Notes: generated by a model not told the origin, from the letters alone. A DNA stretch of 64,000 bases from an uncultured Pelagibacteraceae bacterium (GCA_902616645.1 CACMTO010000001.1:167907-231906), one strand, 5' to 3'; shown: positions 52,596-63,550, counted from the stretch's first letter. Made by a program: numbers and translations.

Positions 52596-54071
52596 TTATA
52601 ATTTTCTTTTTAAAATCTCATTTATCAATTGAGGATTAGCTTTACCACCAGAGGCTTTCATTGCTTGTCCAACAAAAAAACCAAATAATTTTTCTTTACC
52701 TTGTTTGTATTCTATGGCCTTTTCCCTATTATCATTAATTATTTTATCAATTAAAGCCTCTAATGCCTTAGGATCACTTTGTTGTTTTAATCCTTTTTCC
52801 TCAACAATTTTTTGAGGATCTTTGTCTTCATCTACCATTATTTCAAACACAGTCTTTGCTATTTTCCCTGAAATTGTTCCATTCTTTATTAAATTAACCA
52901 GAATTGCTAAATTCTTTGCACTAACTGGACTTTGAGAAATTTCTAAATTCTTATGATTTAAAACCGCAAATAACTCACCAGTTATCCAATTAACTGCTAA
53001 TTTCATATCTTTGTTCTTGCCCATTTTAGCAACAACTTCTTCAAAATACTTTGCTATGTCAATATCTGATACCAAGATTGTTGCTTCATATGGAGATAAC
53101 TTAAATTCATCAATAAATCTTTTCTTTTTATCATCTGGTAATTCAGGAATATCATTTTTAAGTTTGTTAATAAATTCATCAGAAACTTCCAGTGGTAATA
53201 AATCAGGATCTGGAAAATATCTATAATCGTGCGCATCCTCTTTTGATCTCATTGATCTAGTCTCGTTTTTTTTAGTATCAAATAATCTTGTTTCTTGATC
53301 AATTGATTTACCCTCTTCGATTAAATCAACTTGCCTATTCGCCTCATATTCAATAGCCATTTGCATAAATTTGATAGAGTTTACATTCTTAATTTCACAT
53401 CTAGTACCAAATTTTTTTGCACCTTTTGCTCTGACAGATACATTTACATCTGCTCTTAATGAGCCTTCTTGCATATTTCCATCGCAAGTTCCTAAATATC
53501 TCATGATCGATCTTAACTTTTTAATATATGCACTAACCTCATCTGGAGATCTTAGGTCTGGTTTACTTACAATTTCCATCAAAGCAACGCCTGATCTATT
53601 AAGATCTACAAATGTGTTTTGTGGATCAAGATCATGTATACTTTTTCCTGCATCTTGTTCTAAGTGTAATCTTTCTATACCCACTTCTTTTTGCCCATCT
53701 GGCATATCTAAAATTACTTTGCCCTCTCCTACTATAGGATCTTTGAATTGTGAAATCTGATATCCTTGAGGTAAATCTGCATAAAAATAATTTTTTCTAT
53801 CAAATACAGATCGATTATTAATTTTTGCCTTAAGTCCAATGCCTGTTTTTATAGCTTGTTTAACACAAAATTCATTAATAACAGGTAGCATTCCTGGAAA
53901 CGCAGCATCAACTAAACTTACTTGGGTATTTGGCTCAGCTCCAAATTTAGTGGCTGAAGTAGAGAATAATTTAGACTCTGATAAAACTTGTGCATGAACT
54001 TCTAAACCAATTACAACTTCATATTGATTATCTCTTCGATTAATCAAATATTCTGATTTTTTTTTACTCAT
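52596..54071 (-). CDS. gatB: Asp-tRNA(Asn)/Glu-tRNA(Gln) amidotransferase subunit B
   Basis: The 491-residue tRNA-binding and kinase subunit. [21 protein letters not shown] (18-38), [19 protein letters not shown] (about 89-107), [13 protein letters not shown] and [20 protein letters not shown] are conserved. The helical and YqeY-like tail ends [23 protein letters not shown]. GatCAB converts mischarged Glu-tRNA(Gln) and Asp-tRNA(Asn). It overlaps gatA by four bases. Confidence 0.97.
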   Translation of the reverse strand: MSKKKSEYLINRRDNQYEVVIGLEVHAQVLSESKLFSTSATKFGAEPNTQVSLVDAAFPGMLPVINEFCVKQAIKTGIGLKAKINNRSVFDRKNYFYADLPQGYQISQFKDPIVGEGKVILDMPDGQKEVGIERLHLEQDAGKSIHDLDPQNTFVDLNRSGVALMEIVSKPDLRSPDEVSAYIKKLRSIMRYLGTCDGNMQEGSLRADVNVSVRAKGAKKFGTRCEIKNVNSIKFMQMAIEYEANRQVDLIEEGKSIDQETRLFDTKKNETRSMRSKEDAHDYRYFPDPDLLPLEVSDEFINKLKNDIPELPDDKKKRFIDEFKLSPYEATILVSDIDIAKYFEEVVAKMGKNKDMKLAVNWITGELFAVLNHKNLEISQSPVSAKNLAILVNLIKNGTISGKIAKTVFEIMVDEDKDPQKIVEEKGLKQQSDPKALEALIDKIINDNREKAIEYKQGKEKLFGFFVGQAMKASGGKANPQLINEILKRKL

Positions 54072-55525
54072 TTAATCCACCAATCAGTGATTTTATTTTT
54101 AAAATTTATTTTTTCCTCCATCGCAAACGCGATATTTAATATGTTCTGTTCATCAAAAGCTTTACCTATAATTTGTAAACCCAAAGGATATCCTCGTGAA
54201 TCATGTCCAGCTGGGATAGAAATTCCCGGAAGGCCAGCTAAATTGACTGGTACTGTAAATATATCATTCAAATACATCGAAACTGGATCGTTTGTCTTTT
54301 CACCTATTTTAAATGCTGAACTAGGCGTGGATGGTGTTAAAATTGCATCAACTTTTTTATATGCCTCATCAAAATCATTTTTAATAAGTTTTCTCACTTT
54401 TTGTGCTTTTAGATAATACGCATCATAATAACCAGATGACAAAACATAAGTTCCGATCATAATTCTTCTTTGAACCTCAGCGCCAAAACCTTCAGATCTA
54501 GTTTTTTCATACATATCAATTAAATTATCACCTTTTGCTCTAAATCCATACTTGACACCATCATATCTTGCTAAATTAGAGGATGCTTCAGCAGGAGCTA
54601 CAATATAGTAAGTTGGAAGAGCATAACTTGTATGTGGAAGAGAAATGTCAATTGTTTCTGCACCACATTCTTTAACAAATTGAACTCCTTTTTGCCAAAG
54701 ATCATCAATTTCTTTTGGCATACCATCAACTCTATATTCTTTTGGTATCCCAATTTTTTTTCCTTTAATATTGTTGGAGAGTTCTTTGCTGTAATGATTT
54801 CTTTTAAAATCGATAGAAGTAGAATCTTTTGTGTCATAAGTACTAATTACTTCCTGTAGTAGAGCACAATCTTTAACATTTTGAGCCATTGGTCCTGCTT
54901 GATCCAATGATGATGCAAAAGCGACTATACCATAACGTGAACAGCTGCCATATGTAGGTTTTAAACCTACAGTTCCTGTAAAAGAAGCTGGTTGTCTTAT
55001 TGAACCACCTGTGTCAGTGCCAATTGTAATTGGAGTTAGTTGTCCAGCAAGTGCTGATGCTGATCCACCAGATGAACCGCCTGGAACAAAATCTTTATCA
55101 ATCGGATTTTGCACATTACCAAAAAAACTGGTTTCATTTGATGAACCCATAGCAAATTCATCACAATTCAATTTACCTAAAAGTATTGCACCTTCTTTCC
55201 AAATATTTTCAGTTACTGTTGACTCATAGGTTGGTATGAAATTATTTAAAATTTTACTACCAGCAGTTGTTTTAACACCTTTTGTACAAAATAAATCTTT
55301 TACTGCCATTGGAATACCAGGTAATTTTAAATCTAAATTTGGCTTTTGATCAAATTTTTTTGCTTTATCTAGAGCAGATGTAAAGTCCTCAGTAATATAG
55401 GCATTTAACACTTTAGACTTTTCAGATCTTGCAATAAATGCTGTAGTCACTTCAGTTGAGGAAAGTTTTTTATTTTTAATATTCTCTACTAACTCTGATA
55501 AAGATTGTCTTGTTATATCCGACAT
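54068..55525 (-). CDS. gatA: Asp-tRNA(Asn)/Glu-tRNA(Gln) amidotransferase subunit A
   Basis: The 485-residue glutaminase subunit of the amidase-signature family. The catalytic Ser-cisSer-Lys triad is visible as [18 protein letters not shown] (Lys about 75), [15 protein letters not shown] (about 145-159) and [17 protein letters not shown] (about 168-184). [29 protein letters not shown] follows, typical of GatA rather than other amidases. It shares one base with gatC and four with gatB. Confidence 0.97.
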   Translation of the reverse strand: MSDITRQSLSELVENIKNKKLSSTEVTTAFIARSEKSKVLNAYITEDFTSALDKAKKFDQKPNLDLKLPGIPMAVKDLFCTKGVKTTAGSKILNNFIPTYESTVTENIWKEGAILLGKLNCDEFAMGSSNETSFFGNVQNPIDKDFVPGGSSGGSASALAGQLTPITIGTDTGGSIRQPASFTGTVGLKPTYGSCSRYGIVAFASSLDQAGPMAQNVKDCALLQEVISTYDTKDSTSIDFKRNHYSKELSNNIKGKKIGIPKEYRVDGMPKEIDDLWQKGVQFVKECGAETIDISLPHTSYALPTYYIVAPAEASSNLARYDGVKYGFRAKGDNLIDMYEKTRSEGFGAEVQRRIMIGTYVLSSGYYDAYYLKAQKVRKLIKNDFDEAYKKVDAILTPSTPSSAFKIGEKTNDPVSMYLNDIFTVPVNLAGLPGISIPAGHDSRGYPLGLQIIGKAFDEQNILNIAFAMEEKINFKNKITDWWIK

Positions 55526-55812
55526 TATTCTATTACCTTTGGTACAACAAAATAATCTTCATTTTCTTGAGGAGAGTTCTTAATAATTTGTTCTCTTATA
55601 TTTTCACTCTCAACTTTGTCGGATCTTAATTTTAATGTCGTTTCAGCAACTGAGGTTAATGGCTTTACATTATCAGTTTTTAATTCATTAAGTTTTTCAA
55701 TAAAATCAAAAATTGAATTTAAATCTCCTGCTAATTTTTCAGCTTTTTGTTCATCAACTGAAATCCTTGATAATTTAGATATATGTTTTATTGTTTTAAG
55801 ATCTATACTCAT
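55525..55812 (-). CDS. gatC: Asp-tRNA(Asn)/Glu-tRNA(Gln) amidotransferase subunit C
   Basis: A 95-residue linker subunit stabilising GatA and GatB. IKHISKLSRISVDEQKAEKLAGDLNSIFDFIEKLNELKTDNVKPL is the family core, and the C-terminal SPQENEDYFVVPKVIE is the segment that wraps GatA. It is first in the gatCAB operon, divergent from ruvX with 50 bases between the genes. Confidence 0.96.
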   Translation of the reverse strand: MSIDLKTIKHISKLSRISVDEQKAEKLAGDLNSIFDFIEKLNELKTDNVKPLTSVAETTLKLRSDKVESENIREQIIKNSPQENEDYFVVPKVIE

Positions 55813-55862
55813 ATGCTATTTAAATATGACGAAAACTATCACTTAAGTAAATAATATACAAT

Positions 55863-56318
55863 ATGATCACTTTGAAGGAATTTAAAAAAAAACACTCAGA
55901 TAAGTGCAGATTAATAGGTTTAGACCTTGGTTCTAAAAGAATCGGTGTATCTATATGTGATGAAAAACAATTAATCGCTACTCCTTTAAAAACAATTAAT
56001 AGAAATACTCTAAATGAATTAATTTACGAGCTAAAAGCAATCATTCATGAAAATAATATAAAGGGAATCGTAATTGGAAACCCTCTTAATATGGATGGTT
56101 CGTCAGGTAGATCAACACAATCTGTAAAAGACACCTCTCAAAAAATTGAAGAAAACATCAATATTCCTATTTGTTTATGGGATGAAAGATTATCAACAGT
56201 AGGTGCATTTAACCTATCTAGTCAATTAGATATCAATGTAAGCAAAAGAGAAAAGAAAATCGATGAAAATGCTGCTGCTTTTATATTGCAAGGAGCAATA
56301 GATTTTTTGAATAATTAA
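55863..56318 (+). CDS. ruvX: Putative Holliday junction resolvase / pre-16S rRNA nuclease YqgF
   Basis: A 151-residue RNase H-like protein. RLIGLDLGSKRIGVSICD (17-34) carries the first catalytic Asp, IKGIVIGNPLNMDGSSGRSTQSV (about 60-82) the Glu-region equivalent, and ICLWDERLSTVGAFNL (about 100-115) the D-E-R motif. KKIDENAAAFILQGAIDFL closes the active site. YqgF matures the 16S rRNA 5' end in E. coli. It precedes pyrB by 42 bases. Confidence 0.93.
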   Translation: MITLKEFKKKHSDKCRLIGLDLGSKRIGVSICDEKQLIATPLKTINRNTLNELIYELKAIIHENNIKGIVIGNPLNMDGSSGRSTQSVKDTSQKIEENINIPICLWDERLSTVGAFNLSSQLDINVSKREKKIDENAAAFILQGAIDFLNN

Positions 56319-56360
56319 TACTTGCTATTATAGAGGTTTATAGCTATAGAGTTGGTTTTA

Positions 56361-57302
56361 ATGGCAATTAAAACAAATAAAGCTATTAAAATTTCCAAAA
56401 AACATTTGTTAGGAATTCAAGATTTATCAATCAATGATGTTAATTTGATACTTGATGAAGCACAGGCATTTATAAAAGTTAATCAAAGTAAAAATAAAAA
56501 GATTGATGTTTTGCGAGGAAAAACTCAAATTAATTTATTCTTTGAGCCCTCTACTAGAACTCAGAGCTCATTTGAATTAGCTGGTAAGAGACTTGGTGCA
56601 GATGTTATGTCAATGAATATCAGTAACTCAGCAATAAAAAAAGGCGAGACATTGATTGATACAGCGATGACTCTAAATGCAATGCATCCAGATATAATTG
56701 TAATTAGACATCAAGATTCTGGTGCATGCAATCTATTATCACAAAAAGTTAATTGTGCTGTTTTAAATGCTGGTGATGGCAGAAGAGAGCACCCTACTCA
56801 GGCCTTACTTGATGCTTTAACTATTATAACTCGTAAAAATAAAATTGAAGGATTAAAGATTGCAATATGTGGAGATATACTACATTCAAGAGTTGCAAGG
56901 TCAAATATATATTTGCTTAACATGTTAGGAGCTGAGGTAAATATAATAGCTCCAACAAATCTTATGCCGAGGGAAATTGAAAAATTTGGTGTTAATACTT
57001 TTACTGATATGAAAAAGGGTTTGAAAGAATGTGATATTGTAATGATGTTAAGATTACAAAACGAAAGAATGACAAGTTCATATCTTTCGTCAAATAGAGA
57101 GTATTATGAATATTATGGTTTAACTCCTGATAAATTAGAACATGCTAAATCTGATGCACTAATAATGCATCCTGGACCAATGAATAGAGGTATAGAAATA
57201 GACACTATATTGGCTGATGACATAAATAAAAGTGTAATTAAAGAACAGGTTGAGCTTGGTGTAGCAGTAAGAATGGCTTGTTTGAAGATATTTTGTGTAT
57301 AA
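56361..57302 (+). CDS. pyrB: Aspartate carbamoyltransferase, catalytic chain
   Basis: Forms carbamoyl aspartate for pyrimidine synthesis. [21 protein letters not shown] (about 57-77) is the carbamoyl-phosphate-binding S-T-R-T block. [43 protein letters not shown] and [13 protein letters not shown] complete the active site. I chose ATG at 56361 over an in-frame TTG at 56352. No regulatory PyrI chain is nearby. It is followed immediately by the PyrC-like gene, the usual pair for class A transcarbamoylases. Confidence 0.97.
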   Translation: MAIKTNKAIKISKKHLLGIQDLSINDVNLILDEAQAFIKVNQSKNKKIDVLRGKTQINLFFEPSTRTQSSFELAGKRLGADVMSMNISNSAIKKGETLIDTAMTLNAMHPDIIVIRHQDSGACNLLSQKVNCAVLNAGDGRREHPTQALLDALTIITRKNKIEGLKIAICGDILHSRVARSNIYLLNMLGAEVNIIAPTNLMPREIEKFGVNTFTDMKKGLKECDIVMMLRLQNERMTSSYLSSNREYYEYYGLTPDKLEHAKSDALIMHPGPMNRGIEIDTILADDINKSVIKEQVELGVAVRMACLKIFCV

Positions 57303-58589
57303 ATGAAAAAGCAATACTTTATAAATGCAAACATAATTGACCCTTATAATTCAATAAATGAAATAGGAGGCCTAATCATAAGTGAAGATGGTAAAATTGA
57401 GGCTATAGGAAAAAAAGTAAATACAAATAATCTACCAAGCAGGGAAAAGCCAATTGATTTAGAAGGAAAATATATTTTTCCTGGTCTAGTGGATATGAGA
57501 GTTTTTGTTGGTGAACCTGGATATGAATATAAAGAAAATTTTAGAACTTTAAGTAATGCAGCTTTGTCTGGAGGCGTAACATCAGCAGTTACAATGCCAA
57601 ACACAGATCCAATAATAGACAATGTGTCTATAGTTGATTTTCTAAAAAGAAGAGGAAGAGATAAATCTAAGATAAACATTTACCCATGTGCTTCACTTAC
57701 TAAAAATGTAGAAGGTACTAATATGACTGAATTTGGTCTTTTACAAAATAAGGGAATTATTGCTTTCACAGACGGAATAAAAACAATTCAAAATCCAAGA
57801 TTAATGTCTCGGATAATGAACGCTGCAAAAGACATAGGTTGTTTAATCATGCAGCACGCTGAAGATTATGAGCTTGCAAGAAATGGTATGATAAACTCAG
57901 GAATTATCGCTTCTAAATTAGGATTATCTGGAATACCTGAAATTGCAGAAAGGATTTTAATAGAGAGAGATTTAACACTGTTAGAAAAAGTCAAATGTAG
58001 ATATCACATATCTCAGTTATCATCACAAAAATCAGTCGATGTAATTAAAAATAGAAAAGAAATTGTAAAATTTACTTCAGGAGTTTCAATTAACAACCTA
58101 TCGTTAAACGAAAACGATATTGGAGATTTTAGAACTTTTTTAAAATTATCTCCCCCACTTAGAAGAGAAGAAGATAGATTAGCTTTAGTTCAGGGACTAA
58201 AAGACGGTTTGATTGATGTAATTGTATCAGATCACAAACCTGAAGATGAAGAATCAAAAAGATTAACATTTGCTCAAGCTGCAACTGGTGCATCAGGTAT
58301 AGAAACACTCCTATCCCTAAGTTTGGAGCTATACCACAATGGATCACTCAAACTTGAGACAATCATAAAAGCTTTAACATCTAATCCAGCAAAAATACTT
58401 AAAATAGATAAAGGTAATTTATCTATAGGGAATGATGCTGATCTATGTATAGTTGATATTGATAAACCATGGATTGTAAAAAAAGATAAATTAATCTCAA
58501 AATCTAAAAATACCTCAATAGAGGATAAAAAACTTCAAGGCAAAGTTACAAATACCTTTGTAAAAGGAAAAGAATTATTTAAGCTGTAG
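57303..58589 (+). CDS. Dihydroorotase-like protein, probably non-catalytic (PyrC' / PyrX)
   Basis: A 428-residue type I dihydroorotase homologue. In active enzymes the strand after the first beta-sandwich reads D-x-H-x-H-x-R-E-P-G; here it is FPGLVDMRVFVGEPGYEYKENF (about 59-80), so both metal-binding His residues are Arg and Phe. Other equivalents remain (IMQHAEDYELA, CRYHISQLSS, VSDHKPED). Such proteins accompany PyrB in pseudomonads and alphaproteobacteria and act as structural partners that stabilise PyrB, while the working dihydroorotase is encoded elsewhere. The ATG begins directly after the pyrB stop codon. Confidence 0.9.
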   Translation: MKKQYFINANIIDPYNSINEIGGLIISEDGKIEAIGKKVNTNNLPSREKPIDLEGKYIFPGLVDMRVFVGEPGYEYKENFRTLSNAALSGGVTSAVTMPNTDPIIDNVSIVDFLKRRGRDKSKINIYPCASLTKNVEGTNMTEFGLLQNKGIIAFTDGIKTIQNPRLMSRIMNAAKDIGCLIMQHAEDYELARNGMINSGIIASKLGLSGIPEIAERILIERDLTLLEKVKCRYHISQLSSQKSVDVIKNRKEIVKFTSGVSINNLSLNENDIGDFRTFLKLSPPLRREEDRLALVQGLKDGLIDVIVSDHKPEDEESKRLTFAQAATGASGIETLLSLSLELYHNGSLKLETIIKALTSNPAKILKIDKGNLSIGNDADLCIVDIDKPWIVKKDKLISKSKNTSIEDKKLQGKVTNTFVKGKELFKL

Positions 58590-58590
58590 A

Positions 58591-59169
58591 ATGGATATTT
58601 TTTTAATAGGTATAATATCTTACCTAATGGGTTCGATACTATTTGGTTTAGTACTTACAAAAATATTTTTAAAAAAAGACATAAGAGAAATTGGCTCTGG
58701 TAATATTGGTGCTACTAACGCACTTAGAACAGGGAATAAAATAATTGGTTATTTAACATTAATCTTGGATGTTTTAAAAGCTGTGGTACCAGTCCTCTAT
58801 GTAAAAATTTTTTATCAAGATTATTTGTATATTGCATCCTTGTGTGCTTTCTTAGGTCATGTGTTCCCAGTTTGGCTCAAATTTAAAGGTGGAAAAGGTG
58901 TTGCTACCTACGTTGGAATTTTATTTGCTATAAATTTTTATTATGGAATAATTTTTATTCTGTCTTGGTTTATAACTTTTTTTATTTCAAAATATTCATC
59001 TCTATCATCTTTAGTTGCATCAGCTTCAGTGCCTATATATATATTAATTTTTAATCAATTTAATCAGATAATTTTTTATACAATTATGTTTGTTTTAATA
59101 TTTTTTACCCATAGAGAAAATATTAAAAGATTGAAAAATAAAGAAGAAACTAAGACAAAAATTTATTAA
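58591..59169 (+). CDS. plsY: Acyl-phosphate:glycerol-3-phosphate acyltransferase
   Basis: An inner-membrane enzyme of 192 residues and five to six helices that acylates glycerol 3-phosphate with the acyl-phosphate made by PlsX (20043-21050). Conserved motifs are YLMGSILFGLVLTKIF, IREIGSGNIGATNALRTGNK (32-51) and FLGHVFPVWLKFKGGKGVATYVG (about 87-109). Downstream, dprA is expected in this gene order but topA follows directly. Confidence 0.95.
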   Translation: MDIFLIGIISYLMGSILFGLVLTKIFLKKDIREIGSGNIGATNALRTGNKIIGYLTLILDVLKAVVPVLYVKIFYQDYLYIASLCAFLGHVFPVWLKFKGGKGVATYVGILFAINFYYGIIFILSWFITFFISKYSSLSSLVASASVPIYILIFNQFNQIIFYTIMFVLIFFTHRENIKRLKNKEETKTKIY

Positions 59170-59205
59170 ATTGACTATCTAGGTCTTTTGAGTACTTTGT
59201 AGCTT

Positions 59206-61791
59206 ATGAATTTAGTCATTGTTGAAAGTCCAGCTAAAGCTAAGACTATTAATAAATATTTAGGTGATAATTATAAAGTTTTAGCAAGTTACGGTCACAT
59301 AAGAGACTTGCCCTCTAAAAATGGTTCAGTTGATCCAGATCAAGACTTTAAAATGGAATGGGAGATTGATAGTTTTTCAAAAAAATATCTAAAAGAAATA
59401 ACTGACGCAGCAAAACATTCTTCTAAAATTATTTTAGCTACAGACCCTGATCGAGAAGGTGAAGCTATAGCTTGGCATGTAAAAGAATATTTAAATGAAA
59501 AAAAACTTTTAAAAGATAAAGAAATTGAACGTGTTGTATTTAATGAAATAACCAAAAAGGCTGTCATGCAGGGTATTGAAAACCCAAGACAAATTGAGCC
59601 ACTATTAGTTGATGCTTATATGGCAAGAAGAGCTTTAGATTATTTGGTTGGTTTTAATATTTCACCAATACTTTGGACAAAACTACCAGGCTCAAAATCT
59701 GCTGGAAGAGTCCAATCTGTAGCTTTAAAATTAATTACTGAAAGAGAACATGAGATTGAATCATTCAAGCCTGAGGAATTTTGGACTTTAAGTATAAAAT
59801 TTGCTGATAATGAAAAACAAAATATTACCGCAAGTATAAGTCAACTAAATAATAATAAAATTGAAAAATTTTCATTTAAAAATAAAGAAAGTATTAATAA
59901 AGCTATATCAAGTATTAACGAAAAAAAGTTTAGCATTACTGATATCTCAAGCAAAATAATAAATCGTAATCCCTCTGGACCATTCACTACATCTACTCTT
60001 CAACAAACTGCTTCAAGTAGATTGGGATTTGGTGCATCTAGGACAATGCAAATTGCCCAAAAACTGTATCAAGGTATAGAAATAGAGGGTGAAACTATTG
60101 GGTTAATCACTTATATGAGAACTGATGGGACTAACTTATCTAAAGATGCAGTCTCAACTTTTAGAGATTATATTCAAAAAGAGATTGGTAATGAATATTT
60201 ACCAAAAGATTCTTTAAATTACTCTGGTAAGAAAGCTAAAAATGCACAAGAAGCTCACGAGGCAATCAGACCTACAGATATTATTAGAACACCTCAAAGC
60301 ATAAAAAAATACTTAAGTGTAGATCAAAACAAACTATATGAACTTATTTGGAGTAGAGCTTTGTCTTCACAAATGGAGTCTGCTAAATTCGATAGAAACA
60401 CAATAACTATAACTTCCGACAATAATGATACTATTTGTAAAGCTAGTGGTTCAGTGCTTAAATTTGATGGATTTTTGAAAATTTATAATAATCAGAACAA
60501 AGATGATAGTGAAAGTATTTTGCCAGCTGTATCTAAAGGACCAATTAATATTGAAGCGTTATTAGATGAACAGCATTATACACAACCACCACCAAGATAC
60601 TCAGAAGCTAGTTTGGTTAAAAAACTAGAGGAACTAGGTATTGGAAGACCATCTACTTATGCAAGTATAATTTCTACTATTGCGAATAGAGGGTATGCAG
60701 AAATATTGAATAAAAGATTTTTTCCTACAGACAGAGGTAAATTAATCTCTGCCTTTTTAGAGAAATTATTTTCAAAATATGTAGATTATAATTTTACTGC
60801 AGGATTAGAGGATCAACTTGATGAAATAACTACTGGAAAAGAAAGTTGGGTTAAAGTTTTGGAACTTTTTTGGAAAGATTTTAATAATAACGTTTCAGAG
60901 GTAAAAGAAAAAAGGACTAGAGAAGTCTTAGATTTACTTAATGAAAGTTTAGGTGAATTAATTTTTGATAAGGATAAAGAGGGAAATGTAGTTAGAAAGT
61001 GCCAATTATGCAGTTCTGGAACACTTAGTTTAAAAAATAGTTTTAGGGGTGGTGCTTTTATAGGATGCTCAAACTACCCTGAGTGTAAGTTTACAAGACC
61101 ATTATCTAAATCAAAAGCTGCAGCTCAAGCACAATTAGCTGAGCCAAAATTGATAGGGAAACACAATAACGGAAACAACATATATTTGAAAAATGGAAGA
61201 TTTGGCCCTTATCTTCAGTATGAGAAGATATCTACTGATATCGAACTTGGACAAACTACAAAGAAAAAGAGGAAAACTAAAAAATCTAAATCAGATATCA
61301 ACGATCTTTTGAAAAATGTTTCAATTCCTAAAGGTCTAGAATTGGAAAATATTGATTTAGAAAAAGCTCAATTCTTATGTTCATTACCAAAATCTTTAGG
61401 AATTAATCCAGATAATCAAAAAGAAATTACATTAAATACGGGAAGATTTGGTCCTTATCTAAAATGTGAAAATAAATCTGCAAGAATAGAAAATGTAGAA
61501 GACATATTTTCTATAGGTTTGAATAGAGCAATCACACTAATAGCTGAAGCTAAACCTGGGCGAATGTCCTCTTCAATGATAAAAGATTTAGGGGAGCATC
61601 CAGAGGATAAAAAACCTGTTAGAATTATGAAGGGTCAGTATGGACCTTATATTAAGTATAAGTCACTTAATGCAACTATACCTGAGGAAAAAGACCCTAC
61701 TGAATTAACAATGGAAGAAGCTTTAATATTAATTGAGAAAAGAAAAGAATACGATAAAACTAAGAAATCAAAAAAAAGAAAATCAAAATGA
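59206..61791 (+). CDS. topA: DNA topoisomerase I
   Basis: Relaxes negative supercoils. The Toprim domain has VIVESPAKAKTINKYLG (4-20) and LATDPDREGEAIAWHVK. The catalytic Tyr lies in GLITYMRTDGTNLS (about 300-313). One zinc ribbon CQLCSSG...FIGCSNYPEC (about 599-627) is kept, followed by Gly-rich-arm repeats NGRFGPYLQYEK, TGRFGPYLKCEN and KGQYGPYIKYKS of the TopA C-terminal type. The 861-residue length is normal for alphaproteobacteria. It overlaps the RidA gene by four bases. Confidence 0.96.
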   Translation: MNLVIVESPAKAKTINKYLGDNYKVLASYGHIRDLPSKNGSVDPDQDFKMEWEIDSFSKKYLKEITDAAKHSSKIILATDPDREGEAIAWHVKEYLNEKKLLKDKEIERVVFNEITKKAVMQGIENPRQIEPLLVDAYMARRALDYLVGFNISPILWTKLPGSKSAGRVQSVALKLITEREHEIESFKPEEFWTLSIKFADNEKQNITASISQLNNNKIEKFSFKNKESINKAISSINEKKFSITDISSKIINRNPSGPFTTSTLQQTASSRLGFGASRTMQIAQKLYQGIEIEGETIGLITYMRTDGTNLSKDAVSTFRDYIQKEIGNEYLPKDSLNYSGKKAKNAQEAHEAIRPTDIIRTPQSIKKYLSVDQNKLYELIWSRALSSQMESAKFDRNTITITSDNNDTICKASGSVLKFDGFLKIYNNQNKDDSESILPAVSKGPINIEALLDEQHYTQPPPRYSEASLVKKLEELGIGRPSTYASIISTIANRGYAEILNKRFFPTDRGKLISAFLEKLFSKYVDYNFTAGLEDQLDEITTGKESWVKVLELFWKDFNNNVSEVKEKRTREVLDLLNESLGELIFDKDKEGNVVRKCQLCSSGTLSLKNSFRGGAFIGCSNYPECKFTRPLSKSKAAAQAQLAEPKLIGKHNNGNNIYLKNGRFGPYLQYEKISTDIELGQTTKKKRKTKKSKSDINDLLKNVSIPKGLELENIDLEKAQFLCSLPKSLGINPDNQKEITLNTGRFGPYLKCENKSARIENVEDIFSIGLNRAITLIAEAKPGRMSSSMIKDLGEHPEDKKPVRIMKGQYGPYIKYKSLNATIPEEKDPTELTMEEALILIEKRKEYDKTKKSKKRKSK

Positions 61792-62249
61792 AATTTGATG
61801 ACAAAATAAAAGAACTTAAGATTAAACTTCCTGAAGCAAAACCACCAGTTGGAAATTATGTTGCTACAAAAGTTATAGGAAAGATGTTATTTGTATCAGG
61901 TCAAATTTCTGTTGATAAAGATGGCCAACTAATTAAGGGTAAAGTTGGAAAAGATTTAGATACCGAAGCAGGTTATAATGCTGCTAAAAGATGCGCATTA
62001 AGTATTATTGCACAAGTTAAAAAGGCTTGTGATAATGATTTATCAAAAGTTAAATCGTGTATAAAATTAACTGGATTTGTTAACTCTACGGACGAATTTA
62101 CTGATCAACCAAAAGTAATTAATGGTGCATCAGATTTGATAGCAACAGTATTTGGTAATTCTGGCATGCATGCCAGAGCTGCTGTAAGTACTAATAGCCT
62201 ACCATTGGGTGTTTCGGTAGAGGTAGATGCAATTTTTGAATTAAATTAA
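61788..62249 (+). CDS. RidA/YjgF-family protein
   Basis: A 153-residue protein of the Rid superfamily, in the longer YabJ/YoaB-like branch. GNYVATKVIGKMLFVSGQISVDKDGQLIKGKVG (22-54), AAKRCALSIIAQVKKACDNDLSKVKSCIKLTGFVNSTDEF (about 66-105) and HARAAVSTNSLPLGVSVEVDAIF (about 127-149) are conserved; the Arg of R-A-A-V is the deaminase-type residue. RidA proteins hydrolyse reactive enamine/imine intermediates from PLP enzymes. It is translationally coupled to topA, in the place where relatives often carry rnr. Confidence 0.92.
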   Translation: MKFDDKIKELKIKLPEAKPPVGNYVATKVIGKMLFVSGQISVDKDGQLIKGKVGKDLDTEAGYNAAKRCALSIIAQVKKACDNDLSKVKSCIKLTGFVNSTDEFTDQPKVINGASDLIATVFGNSGMHARAAVSTNSLPLGVSVEVDAIFELN

Positions 62250-62251
62250 TT

Positions 62252-63550
62252 TTATTTTCCAACACTATAATATTTAAAACCCTGCTCTTTAATTTTTATT
62301 GAGGAATATATATTTCTCATATCAAAAATTATAATTTTTTTACCTTTAACCAAGTTTTTAAAATTTATTGATTTAAAATCGTTCCATTCAGTATGAATAA
62401 TAATCAAATCTGATCCCTGAATAGCATCTTTAATAGTTGTTTTATTAGTAACATTTTTTAATTTTGAAAACTCATCTTTATAACCGGTAGGATCAAAATA
62501 TTTTATTATTGCCCCTTTTTTTGATAGCCAAGGTATCATTTTGAGACTTGAGGAATCTCTCATATCATCTGTATTTGCTTTAAAAGTAACACCTAAAAAT
62601 GTTATTTTTTTATTTTTTATCTTCTTGTTTAAAATTTGGTTAATTCTATCTAGTAAAATTTTAGATCTATTTTCATTTGATTTAATTACAGATTTTATTA
62701 ATGATAAATCGGTTTTAAACTTTTCAGCTGTTGAAATAATAGCCTTAGTATCTTTTGGGAAACAAGATCCACCGTAGGCAGGACCTGCTCGCAGAAATCG
62801 ACTTCCTATTCTTTTATCAAGACCCATACCAATTGATATATCCTCAACATTAATACCTGTTTTTTCACATAAATTAGCTATTTCATTAATAAAAGTAATC
62901 TTAGTTGCCAAAAAAGCATTAGAAGCGTATTTAATTAATTCGGCTGCTCTTCTTGAAGTTTGCAAATAAGAAGCTCCTTTAGAAATCAATGGACTGTAAA
63001 GACTCTTTAAAATTTTACCAGTTCTTTTATCATCGGTTCCAACCACTACTCTATCAGGAAATGTAAAATCTCTTATTGCCTCACCTTCTCTTAGAAATTC
63101 AGGATTAGAGACAACCGAAAATTTTTTTTTATTATTTCTTTTCGAAAGAATTTTTTCTATTTCATCACCTGTAGTAACAGGAACAGTTGATTTCGTAATA
63201 ATTATTTTAAATTTATTAATTGAAGAGCTTATTTCTTTAGAGACGTTATAAATCTGACTTAGATCTGCTGAACTTCCATTCTTTTTAGTTGGAGTACCAA
63301 CACAAATAAAAATAATATCTGATGATTTTACGGATTTATTTAAATTTGAAGAAAAATTTAATCTTTTGTTTTTATAATTTTTAATCACCAACTCTGACAA
63401 ACCAGGTTCATATATGGGGATTTTGCCTTTTTTAAGTAAATTTATTTTATTAATGTCATTATCTACACAAATTACATCATTTCCTAAATCAGCAAAACAG
63501 ACTCCACTTACTAAACCTACATAACCAGTACCTATCATGCATAACTTCAT
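62252..63550 (-). CDS. ugd: UDP-glucose 6-dehydrogenase
   Basis: Oxidises UDP-glucose twice to UDP-glucuronate. The NAD loop MIGTGYVGLVSGVCFADLGNDV (5-26), FICVGTPTKKNGSSADLSQI (about 80-99), NPEFLREGEAIRDFTFPDRVVVG (about 148-170) and GPAYGGSCFPKDTKAI with the catalytic Cys (about 263) are all present. Length 432 is typical. It overlaps the upstream galU by four bases. Together they supply UDP-glucuronate for surface polysaccharide, which fits the glycan genes at the other end of the window. Confidence 0.96.
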   Translation of the reverse strand: MKLCMIGTGYVGLVSGVCFADLGNDVICVDNDINKINLLKKGKIPIYEPGLSELVIKNYKNKRLNFSSNLNKSVKSSDIIFICVGTPTKKNGSSADLSQIYNVSKEISSSINKFKIIITKSTVPVTTGDEIEKILSKRNNKKKFSVVSNPEFLREGEAIRDFTFPDRVVVGTDDKRTGKILKSLYSPLISKGASYLQTSRRAAELIKYASNAFLATKITFINEIANLCEKTGINVEDISIGMGLDKRIGSRFLRAGPAYGGSCFPKDTKAIISTAEKFKTDLSLIKSVIKSNENRSKILLDRINQILNKKIKNKKITFLGVTFKANTDDMRDSSSLKMIPWLSKKGAIIKYFDPTGYKDEFSKLKNVTNKTTIKDAIQGSDLIIIHTEWNDFKSINFKNLVKGKKIIIFDMRNIYSSIKIKEQGFKYYSVGK

